Assembly (NCBI RefSeq): GCF_003994235.2
Contig: NZ_RYFG02000008.1
Coordinates: forward strand, 1 to 54,176
DNA: 54,176 nt
Direction: 5' to 3'
Source of the DNA: Candidatus Methylobacter oryzae
GTDB taxonomy: Bacteria > Pseudomonadota > Gammaproteobacteria > Methylococcales > Methylomonadaceae
The translations under genes and the position numbers were made by a program. Position 1 is the stretch's first letter. Each line of letters begins with the position of its first letter. Of this stretch, positions 8,821 to 18,581 are shown one piece after another. A model generated the notes under the pieces. It saw only the letters and a list, made by a program, of their open reading frames with translations. It made no database searches and had not been told where the DNA came from.

Positions 8821-10012
8821 CAGGGCAATCGCGCTATCTCGGCTATTGACAGAGCATGGCGTATAAAATAGAAAATTTGCCGAGATAACAAGGATGCTAC
8901 TTAATCCGCTGCCCTATTTTCAAACGATTAAAGACCCGCGCCGTGAAACGAAAAACAAGTTGCATAAGCTGAGCGATATTTTACTGATTGTCTTGTGTGC
9001 GGTGTTAAGCGGCATCGAAGACTGGGTGGGTATGGAAGAGTTCGCAGAAGAGAAAGAGCCTTGGTTGCGTCGTTTTCTGGAATTGCCGAACGGCATGCCG
9101 TCGCACGATACCTTAAGCGATGTGTTGGGCCGAATTGATCCCAACGCCTTTCAGGAGGCGTTTTTGCAGTGGGTTGAAGCGGCGCTGCCGAGCCTGTTAG
9201 GCGAACAAATCTATCTGGATGATAAAACGTTGCGGGGCAGCCGCGTTGGCGACAGCACCGTGCCTTTACTGAGCGCCTATGCCGCAAAGGCTCGTTGGGT
9301 GTTGGGGCGGCAGGCCGTCGGCGAGAAAACCAACGAGATTACGGCGATTCCCAATCTGTTGTCGATGCTGGACATTGCCGGTTCGACAGTATCTATAGAC
9401 GCGATGGGTTGCCAGAAAAACATCGCCCAAAGCATTAGGCGATGCCAAGGCCGATTACCTTAGCGTTGAAAGACAATCACAAAAGTTTGTGCGAGGACGT
9501 CCGTCTCTGGCTTGATACCGAAACGGCGGCAGGGCGGCTGCCGGTGCATGAAACGCTGGATAAAGGTCATGGTCGCATCGAAATTCGCCGTTGCAGTTTA
9601 AGTACGGGGATCGGCTGGCTCGAACAGAAGCTCGAATGGAAAGGCTTGGCCGCCGTTGGCCGGGTGGAATCGACGCGGATCGTCGGCGATAAAACGTCCG
9701 TGGAGAGCCGCTATTCTCTGTGCTCATTCACCGGTTTGGAACGCTTTGCCGAGAGTGTACGGCAACATTGAGGTATCGAAAACCAGCAACATTGGGTACT
9801 GGATGTACAGTTCGGAGAAGACGACAACCGGGCCAGGAAAGATCATTCGCCGGAAAATCTGGCTTTAATCCGGCGTGCGGCTTTAAACCTATTGAACAAC
9901 AATGGCCCCAGTAAAGACAGTCTGCGCCGGCGAAAGCTCCGTGCTTGTTTGAGTGACCGTTACCGCGAGGAACTGATCTTTGGTAAAAGAAAGGCATAGC
10001 GCGATTGCCCTG
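8821..10012 (+). mobile_element. ISAs1-family insertion sequence, 1192 bp, defective
   Basis: The element is bounded by a perfect 17-base inverted repeat: CAGGGCAATCGCGCTAT at 8821-8837 and its complement at 9996-10012. The target duplication GGCGCTGTAT flanks it (8811-8820 and 10013-10022). Its single gene matches the ISAs1 (H-repeat-associated) transposase family but is broken. Both ends are intact, so it could still move if a functional transposase acts in trans. Confidence 0.94.
8894..9999 (+). pseudogene. ISAs1-family transposase with two frameshifts and one nonsense codon
   Basis: The DDE-type transposase starts MLLNPLPYFQTIKDPRR and includes the family block YLDDKTLRGSR. It is open in one frame to about 9435, after IAQSI. 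A one-base shift then gives DAKADY for a few codons, and a second one-base shift near 9456 gives LALKDNHKSLCEDV. In this last frame a TGA at 9769-9771 takes the place of Trp in RQHWGIEN, and the frame then runs on through HWVLDVQFGEDDN and KDHSPENLALIRRAALN to a TAG at 9997-9999. Two extra C residues explain both shifts. No full transposase can be made. Confidence 0.92.
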
Positions 10013-10022
10013 GGCGCTGTAT
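10013..10022 (+). repeat. Right target-site duplication of the ISAs1 element
   Basis: Exact copy of the GGCGCTGTAT found at 8811-8820. The roughly 240 bases from here to the next start codon are AT-rich and hold no gene I recognise. Confidence 0.93.
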
Positions 10023-10259
10023 AGCTACGCAGCATTATCTCTGACTCATTTCCGACAAATCCAGACGCGCATAAATATATGCCGGCCAAGATTATGTTAT
10101 CATAAGCAATTATATTAAAAAGTTTATATGTTTCAGTTGCTTGTGATTATGTCCTTGGTTTTAAAAGACTTCATGGCGGAAGATGTTACGCATATTCACT
10201 ACATATAAACAACCGTGTCTGCGGCAGTTATAGAGTCATAAGATAATTAGGAATCATGC

Positions 10260-13181
10260 ATGGAAAAATTAATTACCGCCAACAGCCCGTTTTCCATGGG
10301 TTCGGTCAGCGGTCTTACTTCCCTTTCTGCGAATAGCCTGTTCCCAATCGTCGGTATCGGGGCATCGGCAGGAGGGCTTGAAGCGCTCGAACAATTCTTT
10401 AGTCATGTACCTGACAATATCGGTGTCGCTTTTATCGTTATTCAACATCTGGACCCTAATTACAAAGGCATGATGGCGGAATTGCTGCAACGGATGACGT
10501 CGATGACGGTGCTGGAAGCCCAAAATCGTATGAAAATAAAGCGGGATTGCGTTTACATAAATCCTCCCGGTAAAGAATTGTCTATCCTTCACGGTACGCT
10601 GTTCTTACTCGATTTAGCCGCATCGCGAGGACTTCGGCTGCCGATTGACGCTTTTTTTTGCAGTTTGGCCGAAGACCGCCGTAATCAAAGCATCGGCATC
10701 CTGCTTTCGGGGATGGGCGCCGACGGTACGCTGGGCCTGCGAGCCATTAAGGAAAAATCGGGCTTGGTGATGGTCCAGGATCCCAGCGAAGCCAAATTGG
10801 GCAGTATGCCGCGAAGCGTCATTGATGCCGGATTGGCCGATATTGTCAGTACGGCCGCAGAGTTGCCTGCACATCTGGTCAGTTATCTTCAGCAAGCTCC
10901 CAAAAACACTTTTGCCGCTTCAGGACAACTATTGGAAGACAGTTCCTTGAGCTCTCTGGATAAAATTGCCGTTTTGCTCCGCGTTCAAACCGGCAACGAT
11001 TTTTCGCTGTACAAAAGAAGTACTTTATATCGCCGTATCGAACGGCGCATGGCACTGCACCAGCTCGACCATATCGCCACTTACATCCGTTATTTGCGCG
11101 AGAACCCTCAAGAGCAGGCGTTATTATTCAAGGAACTGTTAATCGGCGTTACCAGTTTTTTTCGCAATCCGTCAACATGGGACATATTAAGAGATGAGGC
11201 GATACCGGCGCTGATAGCCAATTATCCGGACGGCAAAACCATAAGAGTGTGGGTGCCCGCCTGCTCTACTGGGGAAGAAGCTTATACGTTGGCAATTGTT
11301 TTCATGGAAGCGATTGAGCAATTAAAGCCGAGCGCGCATTATTCGCTGCAGGTTTTTGCTACCGATCTGGATGCGGATGCGATAGCGCAGGCACGCCAAG
11401 GATTTTACGCCACCCATAGGTTGACCGATGTTTCGCCGGAGCGGCTGAGCCGCTACTTTAACGAAGAAATCAACGGTTACCGAATTAAAGATGAAATCTG
11501 CGAAATGATCATTTTTGCCCAGCAGAACGTCATCAACGACCCACCGTTTACCCGGTTGGACATAATAAGCTGCCGTAATCTGCTTATTTATTTCTCCGCC
11601 GATTTACAGAAAAAAGTGTTGCCGTTATTTCACTATGCACTAAACCCGCACGGTTTACTGTTACTGGGTTCTGCCGAAAGCATCGGCAATTTTGTCTCCC
11701 TGTTTACACCGGTGAGCACTAAGGTGCGGCTGTTCCGCTGTATCGACAATCCGTTGCCAAAGCCTGAGGTGAGTTTTCCCAACAGGCATTTTATTTCCGC
11801 GCCTGCGATCAGGCAGCCGGTTAACGATTCCAGCCTGCCGGTCAATCTGCAACAACTGATGGAGCAATTGCTGCTTGCGTATTATACCCCGGCAGCGGTA
11901 CTGGTTAATGCCGAGGGCGACATTCTGTATTTTAGCGGTCACACGGGTAAGTACCTGGAACCTTCCGTCGGCAAAGCCAACCTGAATATTCATGCGATGG
12001 CGCGCGACGGCTTGCGCCAGGCGCTGATCGGATCGATTCGCCTGGCATTGCAGCATAATACGGCGGTACACCTGGATAATGTTCAGATAACCGGCGAAAG
12101 CGGCGTGCATAGCGTTAATGTAACGGTGCAGGCTATCGAACAGCTACAGGCATTGCGCGGTAATGTCATTATCGCGTTTGCCGACATCGCCACAACGAGA
12201 CCCCGTAAACGCAACGCCAAGCTTCCGCTTCCCGAGGCGCTGCAACAAGCCCAGCTGGAAATACAAACTTTACGCGATGAAATACAGTTTTTGCAGGGAG
12301 AATTGAAGGCCAGCCGCGAGGAAGGCCAGTTTGCAAATCAGGAAATGCTGATTGCCAAAGAAGAAATGCAGTCGGTAAACGAGGAAATATTGACGGTAAA
12401 TGGAGAACTGCAAGCCAAGCTGGATTCGTTACAGTGGGTCAACAATGACATGCAGAACTTGCTTAACAGCACTGAAATTGCCACGGTGTTTCTGAATAAC
12501 AAACTGCATTTGCGCCGCTTTACCGCTCATACTACGCAGATTTTCAGATTATTGCCTCAAGACGAAGGACGGCCGTTAAGCGACATTACAACCGATCTGG
12601 ATTACCCGCTATTGCAGCAGGACGCAACCGAGGTGCTGCATAAGCTGGTGGTTTCGGACAAACAAATCCAAACTCACGACGGGCGCTGGTTTGATGTACG
12701 CATCATGCCTTATCGAACCATGGATAACATAATCGACGGGGTGGTGATTACGTTTGTCGATATCAGCCTTGCCAAAAATCTTGAGTTGGCATTGAATGAA
12801 CACGCGATTGTGGCGATCACGGACCGGAAAGGCATCATTACCTATGTGAATAACAACTTTTGCAGCATTTCCAAGTATTCGCGTGAAGAACTGCTTGGTC
12901 AGAGCCATCGCCTGATCAATTCAGGGCACCATGATAAGGAGTTTATGGCCAACTTATGGAGAACCATTGCCGGCGGACACACTTGGAAGGGGGAGATTTG
13001 CAATCGTGCCAAAGACGGTTCTTTATATTGGGTCGATACCACTATCGTGCCTTTCCTCAATGCGAGAGGCGAACCGTATCAGTATATTTCTATCCGTACA
13101 GTGATTACCCATTATAAGAAAGAGTGTAAAGCGTCAGGAATGGATGCGAGCCATAATGGAAATCCGGAGATCTATTTGTAA
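10260..13181 (+). CDS. CheB-CheR fusion with coiled coil and PAS domains
   Basis: A 973-residue cytoplasmic signalling protein. The CheB methylesterase domain (about 28-210) keeps its catalytic set: Ser36 in GIGASAGG, His63 in IQHLDP and Asp155 in GMGADGT. The CheR methyltransferase domain (about 230-490) has the SAM motif PACSTGEE at 333-340 and the CRNLLIYF block at 438-445. A coiled coil rich in Glu and Gln follows (roughly 655-730), then two PAS domains; the second begins near [15 protein letters not shown]. No chemoreceptor, CheA or CheW gene is nearby, so it is an orphan sensor rather than part of a chemotaxis operon. Output is unclear, since the protein ends after the last PAS and carries no kinase. 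The start is the ATG at 10260; an ATG at 10256 is out of frame. Confidence 0.93.
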   Translation: MEKLITANSPFSMGSVSGLTSLSANSLFPIVGIGASAGGLEALEQFFSHVPDNIGVAFIVIQHLDPNYKGMMAELLQRMTSMTVLEAQNRMKIKRDCVYINPPGKELSILHGTLFLLDLAASRGLRLPIDAFFCSLAEDRRNQSIGILLSGMGADGTLGLRAIKEKSGLVMVQDPSEAKLGSMPRSVIDAGLADIVSTAAELPAHLVSYLQQAPKNTFAASGQLLEDSSLSSLDKIAVLLRVQTGNDFSLYKRSTLYRRIERRMALHQLDHIATYIRYLRENPQEQALLFKELLIGVTSFFRNPSTWDILRDEAIPALIANYPDGKTIRVWVPACSTGEEAYTLAIVFMEAIEQLKPSAHYSLQVFATDLDADAIAQARQGFYATHRLTDVSPERLSRYFNEEINGYRIKDEICEMIIFAQQNVINDPPFTRLDIISCRNLLIYFSADLQKKVLPLFHYALNPHGLLLLGSAESIGNFVSLFTPVSTKVRLFRCIDNPLPKPEVSFPNRHFISAPAIRQPVNDSSLPVNLQQLMEQLLLAYYTPAAVLVNAEGDILYFSGHTGKYLEPSVGKANLNIHAMARDGLRQALIGSIRLALQHNTAVHLDNVQITGESGVHSVNVTVQAIEQLQALRGNVIIAFADIATTRPRKRNAKLPLPEALQQAQLEIQTLRDEIQFLQGELKASREEGQFANQEMLIAKEEMQSVNEEILTVNGELQAKLDSLQWVNNDMQNLLNSTEIATVFLNNKLHLRRFTAHTTQIFRLLPQDEGRPLSDITTDLDYPLLQQDATEVLHKLVVSDKQIQTHDGRWFDVRIMPYRTMDNIIDGVVITFVDISLAKNLELALNEHAIVAITDRKGIITYVNNNFCSISKYSREELLGQSHRLINSGHHDKEFMANLWRTIAGGHTWKGEICNRAKDGSLYWVDTTIVPFLNARGEPYQYISIRTVITHYKKECKASGMDASHNGNPEIYL

Positions 13182-13188
13182 AGCCTAT

Positions 13189-13246
13189 TTATACCCAAAG
13201 GGCATAAGTTTCGTTTGAGCAGACAAGCTGCTCAACTCAGCTTTAT
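13189..13246 (+). repeat. Family A dispersed repeat, copy A1
   Basis: A unit of about 58 bases starting TTATACCCAAAGGGCATAAG and centred on the palindrome GAGCAGACAAGCTGCTC, ending in AACTCAGCTTTA. It lies 8 bases after the CheB-CheR stop, so as RNA it would form a 3' hairpin. Related copies are at 18346, 18401, 21339, 33448 and, inverted, 38720. Confidence 0.9.
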
Positions 13247-13269
13247 CAGGACGGCAGCCTTAATCATTT

Positions 13270-13298
13270 CAAAATAGCTTCCGGAATCAGTTTATAAT
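13270..13298 (+). promoter_or_regulatory. Possible promoter of the GGDEF-EAL gene
   Basis: A perfect TATAAT lies at 13293-13298, 50 bases before the GTG start. The matching -35 position (around 13270) is poor, so the call is weak. Confidence 0.3.
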
Positions 13299-13347
13299 AT
13301 CTCTTTAACGGATACCGGGATATTCATAATGCACAAAGAGAGGTTGC

Positions 13348-15570
13348 GTGGCAAAGGAAATCAAGCAGTTTGACAATGGCAGCCTGCGTCAGCGGGCCGA
13401 GCAGCAGCTTACTCAACAGTATCCAATGCCATCGAGTCTTGAAGCCGACGTAAAAAAATTGCTTCATGAACTACAGGTTCACCAGATCGAATTGGAAATG
13501 CAGAATGAGGAATTGTTGATAGCGCAGGCGGAAGCGGAAGCTAACCTTGAACGTTACGCCGAACTCTATGACATGGCGCCGGTCGGTTATCTTACATTGG
13601 GTCGGGACGGCGTTATCCACCGGATCAATCTCAAAGCCGCCAGGCAGCTAGGCATTTTCCGGGCGCAATTAAATCAGCAACGCTTTCCGGCTTTTATCGG
13701 CGCTGATTCTCTGCCGGTATTTAATGATTTCCTGGCCGGCGTATTTGCAGGACAGACTGTCAAACACTGTGAGCTGACCCTGTTGCCGGGCTCTCCAAGC
13801 GCACCGCTTATTGTTCATGTCGAAGCCATCGCCAATGGTGACGACCAGCTTTGCCACCTGGTACTGATCGATATTACCGACCGTAAAGTTTATGAAGAGA
13901 AATTGAAACTCGCCGATCTGGTTTACCAGGCGATAGGCGAGGCCATCTTCGTGGCCGATGCCGACAACAGGATTGTTAGCGTTAATCCGGCTTTTGCCGA
14001 ATTCACCGGTTATTCGTTGCAGGAGGCCATTGGTCAATCCACTTCATTGCTTAAATCCGGGCTGCAAAGCGAAGAGTTTTACCGATCCATGTGGAAGGCG
14101 CTGGAAACAACGGGTCATTGGCAAGGCGAAATATGGAATCGTCGCAAGAACGGCAACTCTTATCTTGAACGGCTGACGATCAATACCGTCTATGACGAGC
14201 AACATGGGGTACGTTACCGGGTGGCGATGTTTTCGGACATCACCGATCAAAAGCATGCGGAACAGACGATCTGGCAACAGGCCAACTTCGACTCATTGAC
14301 CGGACTGCCGAATCGCCACATGTTTTACGAGCGTTTGGCGCAGGAAATAAAGAAATCGCGGCGAATGGACCTACCTTTGGCGCTGCTGTTTCTCGATCTC
14401 GACCATTTTAAGGATGTCAACGATACGCTGGGGCACAGCAAAGGCGATTTGTTACTTAAGGAAATGGGAAAACGGCTGCTCAATTGCGTCCGCAGTACCG
14501 ATACCGTTGCGCGTCTGGGCGGAGACGAGTTCACGATTATTCTTCCTGAATTGCAAGAGCGCGACAGTATTGAGCGTCTTGCCCAGGACATCCTGTGTCA
14601 GCTTACCAAGCCGTTCGAGTTAGCGGGTGAGATTGCTTATGTATCCGTCAGTATCGGCATCACCTTGTTTCCTGAAGATACCGATGACATCGACACGCTG
14701 ATCAAAAATGCCGACCAGGCGATGTATGCGGCGAAAGACCAAGGCCGCAACTGCCGCCACTATTTCACGATCTCGATGCAGGAAGCCGCAATGGCTAAAA
14801 TGCGGCTGATTAACGATCTGCGCGTCGCACTGCCCGAATCCCAGTTCTGGCTTGCTTACCAGCCGGTTGTAGAGTTAAGTACCGGCCTTATCCATAAAGC
14901 CGAGGCACTGCTGCGCTGGCAGCATCCGGCCCGCGGTTTGATTAATCCGGCTGAATTTATCCCGGTCGCCGAAGCGAGCGGCATGATCATCGATATTGGC
15001 GAATGGGTATTTCGCGAAGCCTCGAAGCAAGCGTTGCAATGGCGGACGGAGTACCATGCCGATTTCCAGATCAGTATTAATAAATCGCCGGTGCAATTCC
15101 AAAAAGCGGGAGGAGGGCATTTGGCCTGGTTTGACTACTTGGAGGAACTCGGCTTGCCTGGGCAAGGCATCGTTATAGAAATCACCGAAGGACTGCTGAT
15201 GGATGCGGGAGCCATCATTACCGGCCAACTGTTGGCTTTTCGCGATGCCGGTATTCAAGTTTCCCTGGATGACTTCGGGACGGGCTATTCTTCATTATCG
15301 TATTTAAAAAAATTCGACATCGACTATATCAAGATTGACCAGTCGTTCACCCGTAACCTCTGTCCGAATAACAATGATCTGGCGCTGTGCGAAGCGATCA
15401 TTGTGATGGCGCATAAATTGGGCATCAAGGTTATTGCGGAAGGCATAGAAACGCAGCAACAATACGATTTGTTGATGGCCGCCGGTTGCGATTACGGGCA
15501 AGGTTACTTGTTCTCAAAGCCGGTGCCCGCTGAGGAGTTTGAGAAGCTGTTGGTTGCAGTTCCGGCCTGA
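13348..15570 (+). CDS. PAS-GGDEF-EAL cyclic-di-GMP enzyme
   Basis: A 740-residue protein. An N-terminal helical segment (to about 70) is followed by two PAS domains (about 70-180 and 190-305), a GGDEF domain (GGDEF at 391-395) and an EAL domain (EAL at 519-521). The diguanylate cyclase site is intact, and an inhibitory site RSTD lies at 382-385, five residues ahead of GGDEF. The phosphodiesterase half keeps EAL, INKSPVQF, EITEG, DDFGTGYSS, DYIKID and IAEGIET, so both activities are possible. No transmembrane segment is visible. The start is the GTG at 13348, preceded by a purine-rich AAAGAGAGG. The second PAS resembles the last PAS of the preceding protein, so the two may respond to related cues. 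Confidence 0.95.
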   Translation: MAKEIKQFDNGSLRQRAEQQLTQQYPMPSSLEADVKKLLHELQVHQIELEMQNEELLIAQAEAEANLERYAELYDMAPVGYLTLGRDGVIHRINLKAARQLGIFRAQLNQQRFPAFIGADSLPVFNDFLAGVFAGQTVKHCELTLLPGSPSAPLIVHVEAIANGDDQLCHLVLIDITDRKVYEEKLKLADLVYQAIGEAIFVADADNRIVSVNPAFAEFTGYSLQEAIGQSTSLLKSGLQSEEFYRSMWKALETTGHWQGEIWNRRKNGNSYLERLTINTVYDEQHGVRYRVAMFSDITDQKHAEQTIWQQANFDSLTGLPNRHMFYERLAQEIKKSRRMDLPLALLFLDLDHFKDVNDTLGHSKGDLLLKEMGKRLLNCVRSTDTVARLGGDEFTIILPELQERDSIERLAQDILCQLTKPFELAGEIAYVSVSIGITLFPEDTDDIDTLIKNADQAMYAAKDQGRNCRHYFTISMQEAAMAKMRLINDLRVALPESQFWLAYQPVVELSTGLIHKAEALLRWQHPARGLINPAEFIPVAEASGMIIDIGEWVFREASKQALQWRTEYHADFQISINKSPVQFQKAGGGHLAWFDYLEELGLPGQGIVIEITEGLLMDAGAIITGQLLAFRDAGIQVSLDDFGTGYSSLSYLKKFDIDYIKIDQSFTRNLCPNNNDLALCEAIIVMAHKLGIKVIAEGIETQQQYDLLMAAGCDYGQGYLFSKPVPAEEFEKLLVAVPA

Positions 15571-15663
15571 ACGTTTTAAGCGACCGTTGTTTGCAGTCGG
15601 GAAGAAGGAAGTAACCATGCCTTAGAGCAATTAAAAACTTGTTGCTACAATCAGGAACAGACC

Positions 15664-18375
15664 ATGAAATCGCAAAAAACAAACTGGCACCATTTGCCGC
15701 CTGAAACACTGACGACGAACTTGCAGGTTGATATTAAGCAAGGTTTGACTGAAAACGAAGCCAAGCAACGGCTGCAAAAATACGGCCTTAACCGCCTGAC
15801 GCCACAGCGAGGCAAAAGTCCGTTGCGTTTGCTGCTTGAGCAGTTTAACCAGCCCTTGGTTTATATTCTGCTGGTTGCGGCCGGTGTTACAGGATTTTTA
15901 GAAGAATGGGTGGACAGCAGCGTAATTTTTGGCGTGGTGCTGATTAACGCTGTTATCGGTTTTATCCAGGAATCCAATGCCCTGAAAGCCATTGACGCAC
16001 TTAGCCGTGTTTTGACCGTCAATTCCACGGTATTGCGCAATGGCCAACGCCGTTCTATTCCTGCCAACGAGCTGACGGTGGGTGATGTGATATTGCTGCA
16101 ATCGGGCGATAAAGTACCGGCCGACTTACGTTTGCTGCAAACCCGCGAACTGCAAATCGATGAGTCGGCGCTCACCGGCGAATCCGTTCCGGTGGAAAAG
16201 CGTCTTGCGACCTTGAGCGAGGAAACCGTATTGGCGGATCGTCATAATATGGCGTATTGCTCAACGCTGATCACCTATGGCAGCGGTTTGGGCATCGTCG
16301 TGGAAGTCGGCGACCGTACCGAAATCGGACGCATCAACAGCATGATCAGCAGCGCCATTGAACTGGAAACGCCGTTGACCAAAAAAATAAGCCAATTCAG
16401 TAAATTGTTGCTATGGGTCATCATTGGGTTGGCGGCACTGACTTTTGCCGTGGGCGTTTGGCGGGGAAAACCGATGTTGGATATGTTTATGGCGTCGGTA
16501 GCTTTAGCGGTAGGGGCGATTCCCGAAGGTTTGCCGGCTGCATTGACCATCACGCTGGCGATTGGCGTATCGCGGATGGCAAAACGCAATGCCATTATCC
16601 GCAAACTGCCGGCGGTGGAAACGTTGGGCAGCACCACCGTCATTTGCTCGGACAAGACCGGTACGCTGACGCAAAATCAAATGACCGTTCAGGCGTTGTA
16701 CGCGGGCGGCGAATTGTTCGACATCACCGGTAGCGGTTACACCCCGGACGGCGATTTCCAGCTTAACGGCAAAGCCGTTGCCTACTCTGATTACCCGGCT
16801 TTAATGGAATGTTTAAAAGCAGGACTTTTATGTAACGACGCCCGGTTGCTTGCAGAAGCGGACAATTGGCGCATCGAAGGCGATCCTACCGAAGGGGCGT
16901 TGCTGGTCGCCGCCCACAAAGCCGGCCTGCACCATACTCCGGTCAGCGTCGCCCATCCTCGTCTGGATGCGATTCCTTTTGAATCGAAACATCAGTTCAT
17001 GGCGACTTTGCATCATAATCAAGCCATCGATGCACGCCATGTCTATGTGAAAGGTTCGGCGGAAAGTCTGTTAACCCGTTGCAGTAAAGCTTTCGACCGG
17101 CAAATGCAACCGACAGCATTGGATAAAGCCCGGTTGCAGCAACAGGTTGAAAGCATGGCGGCGCAAGGTTTGCGAGTGCTGGCATTTGCGCGCGCCGATC
17201 ACGACGATGATGCCGTTCAACATGAACATCTGCATGACGGCTTAACTTTTCTAGGCTTGCAAGCCATGATCGATCCGCCGCGTCCTGAAGCCGTTACCTC
17301 AATCGCCGCCTGTTACCGGGCGGGGATTCAGGTAAAAATGATTACCGGCGACCATCCCATCACGGCATTGGCGATTGCCAAACAATTGGGCATGCAGCAA
17401 ACCGGGCTCGTCATTAGCGGTGCGGAATTGCAAGCGCTTGATGAAAAGCAATATCCGCAACTGATAGAAAACTGCGCCGTGTACGCCCGTATTGCGCCGG
17501 AGCAAAAACTACAATTGGTGCAAGCCTTGCAGGCTAACGGCCATATCGTCGCAATGACGGGGGACGGCGTCAACGATGCGCCCGCGTTGCGGCAAGCCAA
17601 TATCGGCGTGGCGATGGGGCAGGGCGGTACTGAGGTGGCTAAGGAAGCGGCGGCAATGGTGTTGACCGACGACCATTTCTCCACGATTGCCGCGGCGGTC
17701 GAAGAAGGCCGCGGCGTATTTGACAATCTGGTTAAATTTATCGTCTGGACGCTGCCGACCAATTGCGGCGAAGGTTTTGTGATCAGTGCGGCGATTTTTG
17801 CCGACGTTGCCCTGCCTATCACCCCCGTGCAAATTTTGTGGATTAATATGAGCACCGCGATCTTGCTTGGCTTGATGCTGGCGTTTGAACCGAAAGAGCC
17901 AGGTTTAATGCAGCGTAAACCGCGCGATCCCCGGCAGCCCATCCTGACCGGACAGCTGGTCTTCCGGATTCTTTTGGTTGGCGTTTTGCTGCTAATAGGC
18001 GCTTTCGGCCTGTTTGAATGGGAGTTGGCACAGGGTGAATCGTTAGCCTCGGCACGGACGATAGCCGTCAATGTGTTTGTGTTCAGTGAAATGTTTTACC
18101 TGTTCAACTGCCGCTCCCTGAAATATTCAATGTTTCACGTTGGGGTATTTTCCAATTTATGGGTGATTTTTGGCACGGTGTGCATGACGCTACTGCAATT
18201 ACTGTTTACTTATTGGCCGCCCATGCAAAAACTGTTTGGCAGTGCGGCATTTAAAACGGATCAATGGCTGTTGATTTTGGGCGTTGCGTTGATCACCTCT
18301 ATTGCCGTGGGATTGGAAAAATTCGTGCGTCGGCATTTTTTTAAGTTATACCCCAAGGGCATAAGTAGGGTTTGA
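15664..18375 (+). CDS. P2-type cation-transporting ATPase, ion unknown
   Basis: A 903-residue membrane pump. The order is a cation-ATPase N-terminal segment, paired helices near 65-100, an actuator loop with TGES at 171-174, helix M4 with AIPEGLPA around 285-292, phosphorylation Asp330 in DKTGTLTQNQM, the hinge MTGDGVNDAP, and six C-terminal helices. The architecture is that of calcium/sodium-type P2 pumps. In M6, however, the stretch ILWINMSTAILLG has Ala where calcium pumps carry a metal-binding Asp (NLVTD). The transported ion therefore cannot be named. The last residues, LYPKGISRV, are encoded by a family A repeat that overlaps the 3' end, so the original C-terminus was probably different. 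Confidence 0.9.
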   Translation: MKSQKTNWHHLPPETLTTNLQVDIKQGLTENEAKQRLQKYGLNRLTPQRGKSPLRLLLEQFNQPLVYILLVAAGVTGFLEEWVDSSVIFGVVLINAVIGFIQESNALKAIDALSRVLTVNSTVLRNGQRRSIPANELTVGDVILLQSGDKVPADLRLLQTRELQIDESALTGESVPVEKRLATLSEETVLADRHNMAYCSTLITYGSGLGIVVEVGDRTEIGRINSMISSAIELETPLTKKISQFSKLLLWVIIGLAALTFAVGVWRGKPMLDMFMASVALAVGAIPEGLPAALTITLAIGVSRMAKRNAIIRKLPAVETLGSTTVICSDKTGTLTQNQMTVQALYAGGELFDITGSGYTPDGDFQLNGKAVAYSDYPALMECLKAGLLCNDARLLAEADNWRIEGDPTEGALLVAAHKAGLHHTPVSVAHPRLDAIPFESKHQFMATLHHNQAIDARHVYVKGSAESLLTRCSKAFDRQMQPTALDKARLQQQVESMAAQGLRVLAFARADHDDDAVQHEHLHDGLTFLGLQAMIDPPRPEAVTSIAACYRAGIQVKMITGDHPITALAIAKQLGMQQTGLVISGAELQALDEKQYPQLIENCAVYARIAPEQKLQLVQALQANGHIVAMTGDGVNDAPALRQANIGVAMGQGGTEVAKEAAAMVLTDDHFSTIAAAVEEGRGVFDNLVKFIVWTLPTNCGEGFVISAAIFADVALPITPVQILWINMSTAILLGLMLAFEPKEPGLMQRKPRDPRQPILTGQLVFRILLVGVLLLIGAFGLFEWELAQGESLASARTIAVNVFVFSEMFYLFNCRSLKYSMFHVGVFSNLWVIFGTVCMTLLQLLFTYWPPMQKLFGSAAFKTDQWLLILGVALITSIAVGLEKFVRRHFFKLYPKGISRV

Positions 18376-18403
18376 GCAGACAGGCTGCTCAACTCAGCTT
18401 TAT
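18346..18403 (+). repeat. Family A dispersed repeat, copy A2 (overlaps ATPase 3' end)
   Basis: TTATACCCCAAGGGCATAAG followed by a GAGCAGACAGGCTGCTC palindrome. It supplies the final codons and the TGA stop (18373-18375) of the P-type ATPase. Confidence 0.88.
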
Positions 18404-18457
18404 AGCCAAAGGCCATAAGTTTCGTTTGAGCGGACAAGCCGCTCAACTCAGCTTTAA
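18401..18457 (+). repeat. Family A dispersed repeat, copy A3 (tandem with A2)
   Basis: TATAGCCAAAGGCCATAAG then a GAGCGGACAAGCCGCTC palindrome. Paired changes in the two arms (A/T in A1 to G/C here) keep the hairpin complementary. It follows A2 head to tail. Confidence 0.88.
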
Positions 18458-18581
18458 CCGTGAGTTTCTTTAATGAGCGGCTTAATGAAAGTCAGTTAGG
18501 GTATAAACACGGATAAAACAGGATATTGCTCATCCGTTCTTCCGTGGCTCAACTGCTTTTGTCGAGGATAAAGCAGCGCAA

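Noticed and set aside
17328-18071. Minus-strand frame of 247 codons opposite the P-type ATPase
   Set aside because: The forward frame has all pump motifs here. The reverse frame is Ala/Ser/Thr-rich with no recognisable domain.
13189-18457. Family A repeats as a CRISPR array
   Set aside because: Copies are scattered or back to back without uniform spacers, and no cas gene is present.
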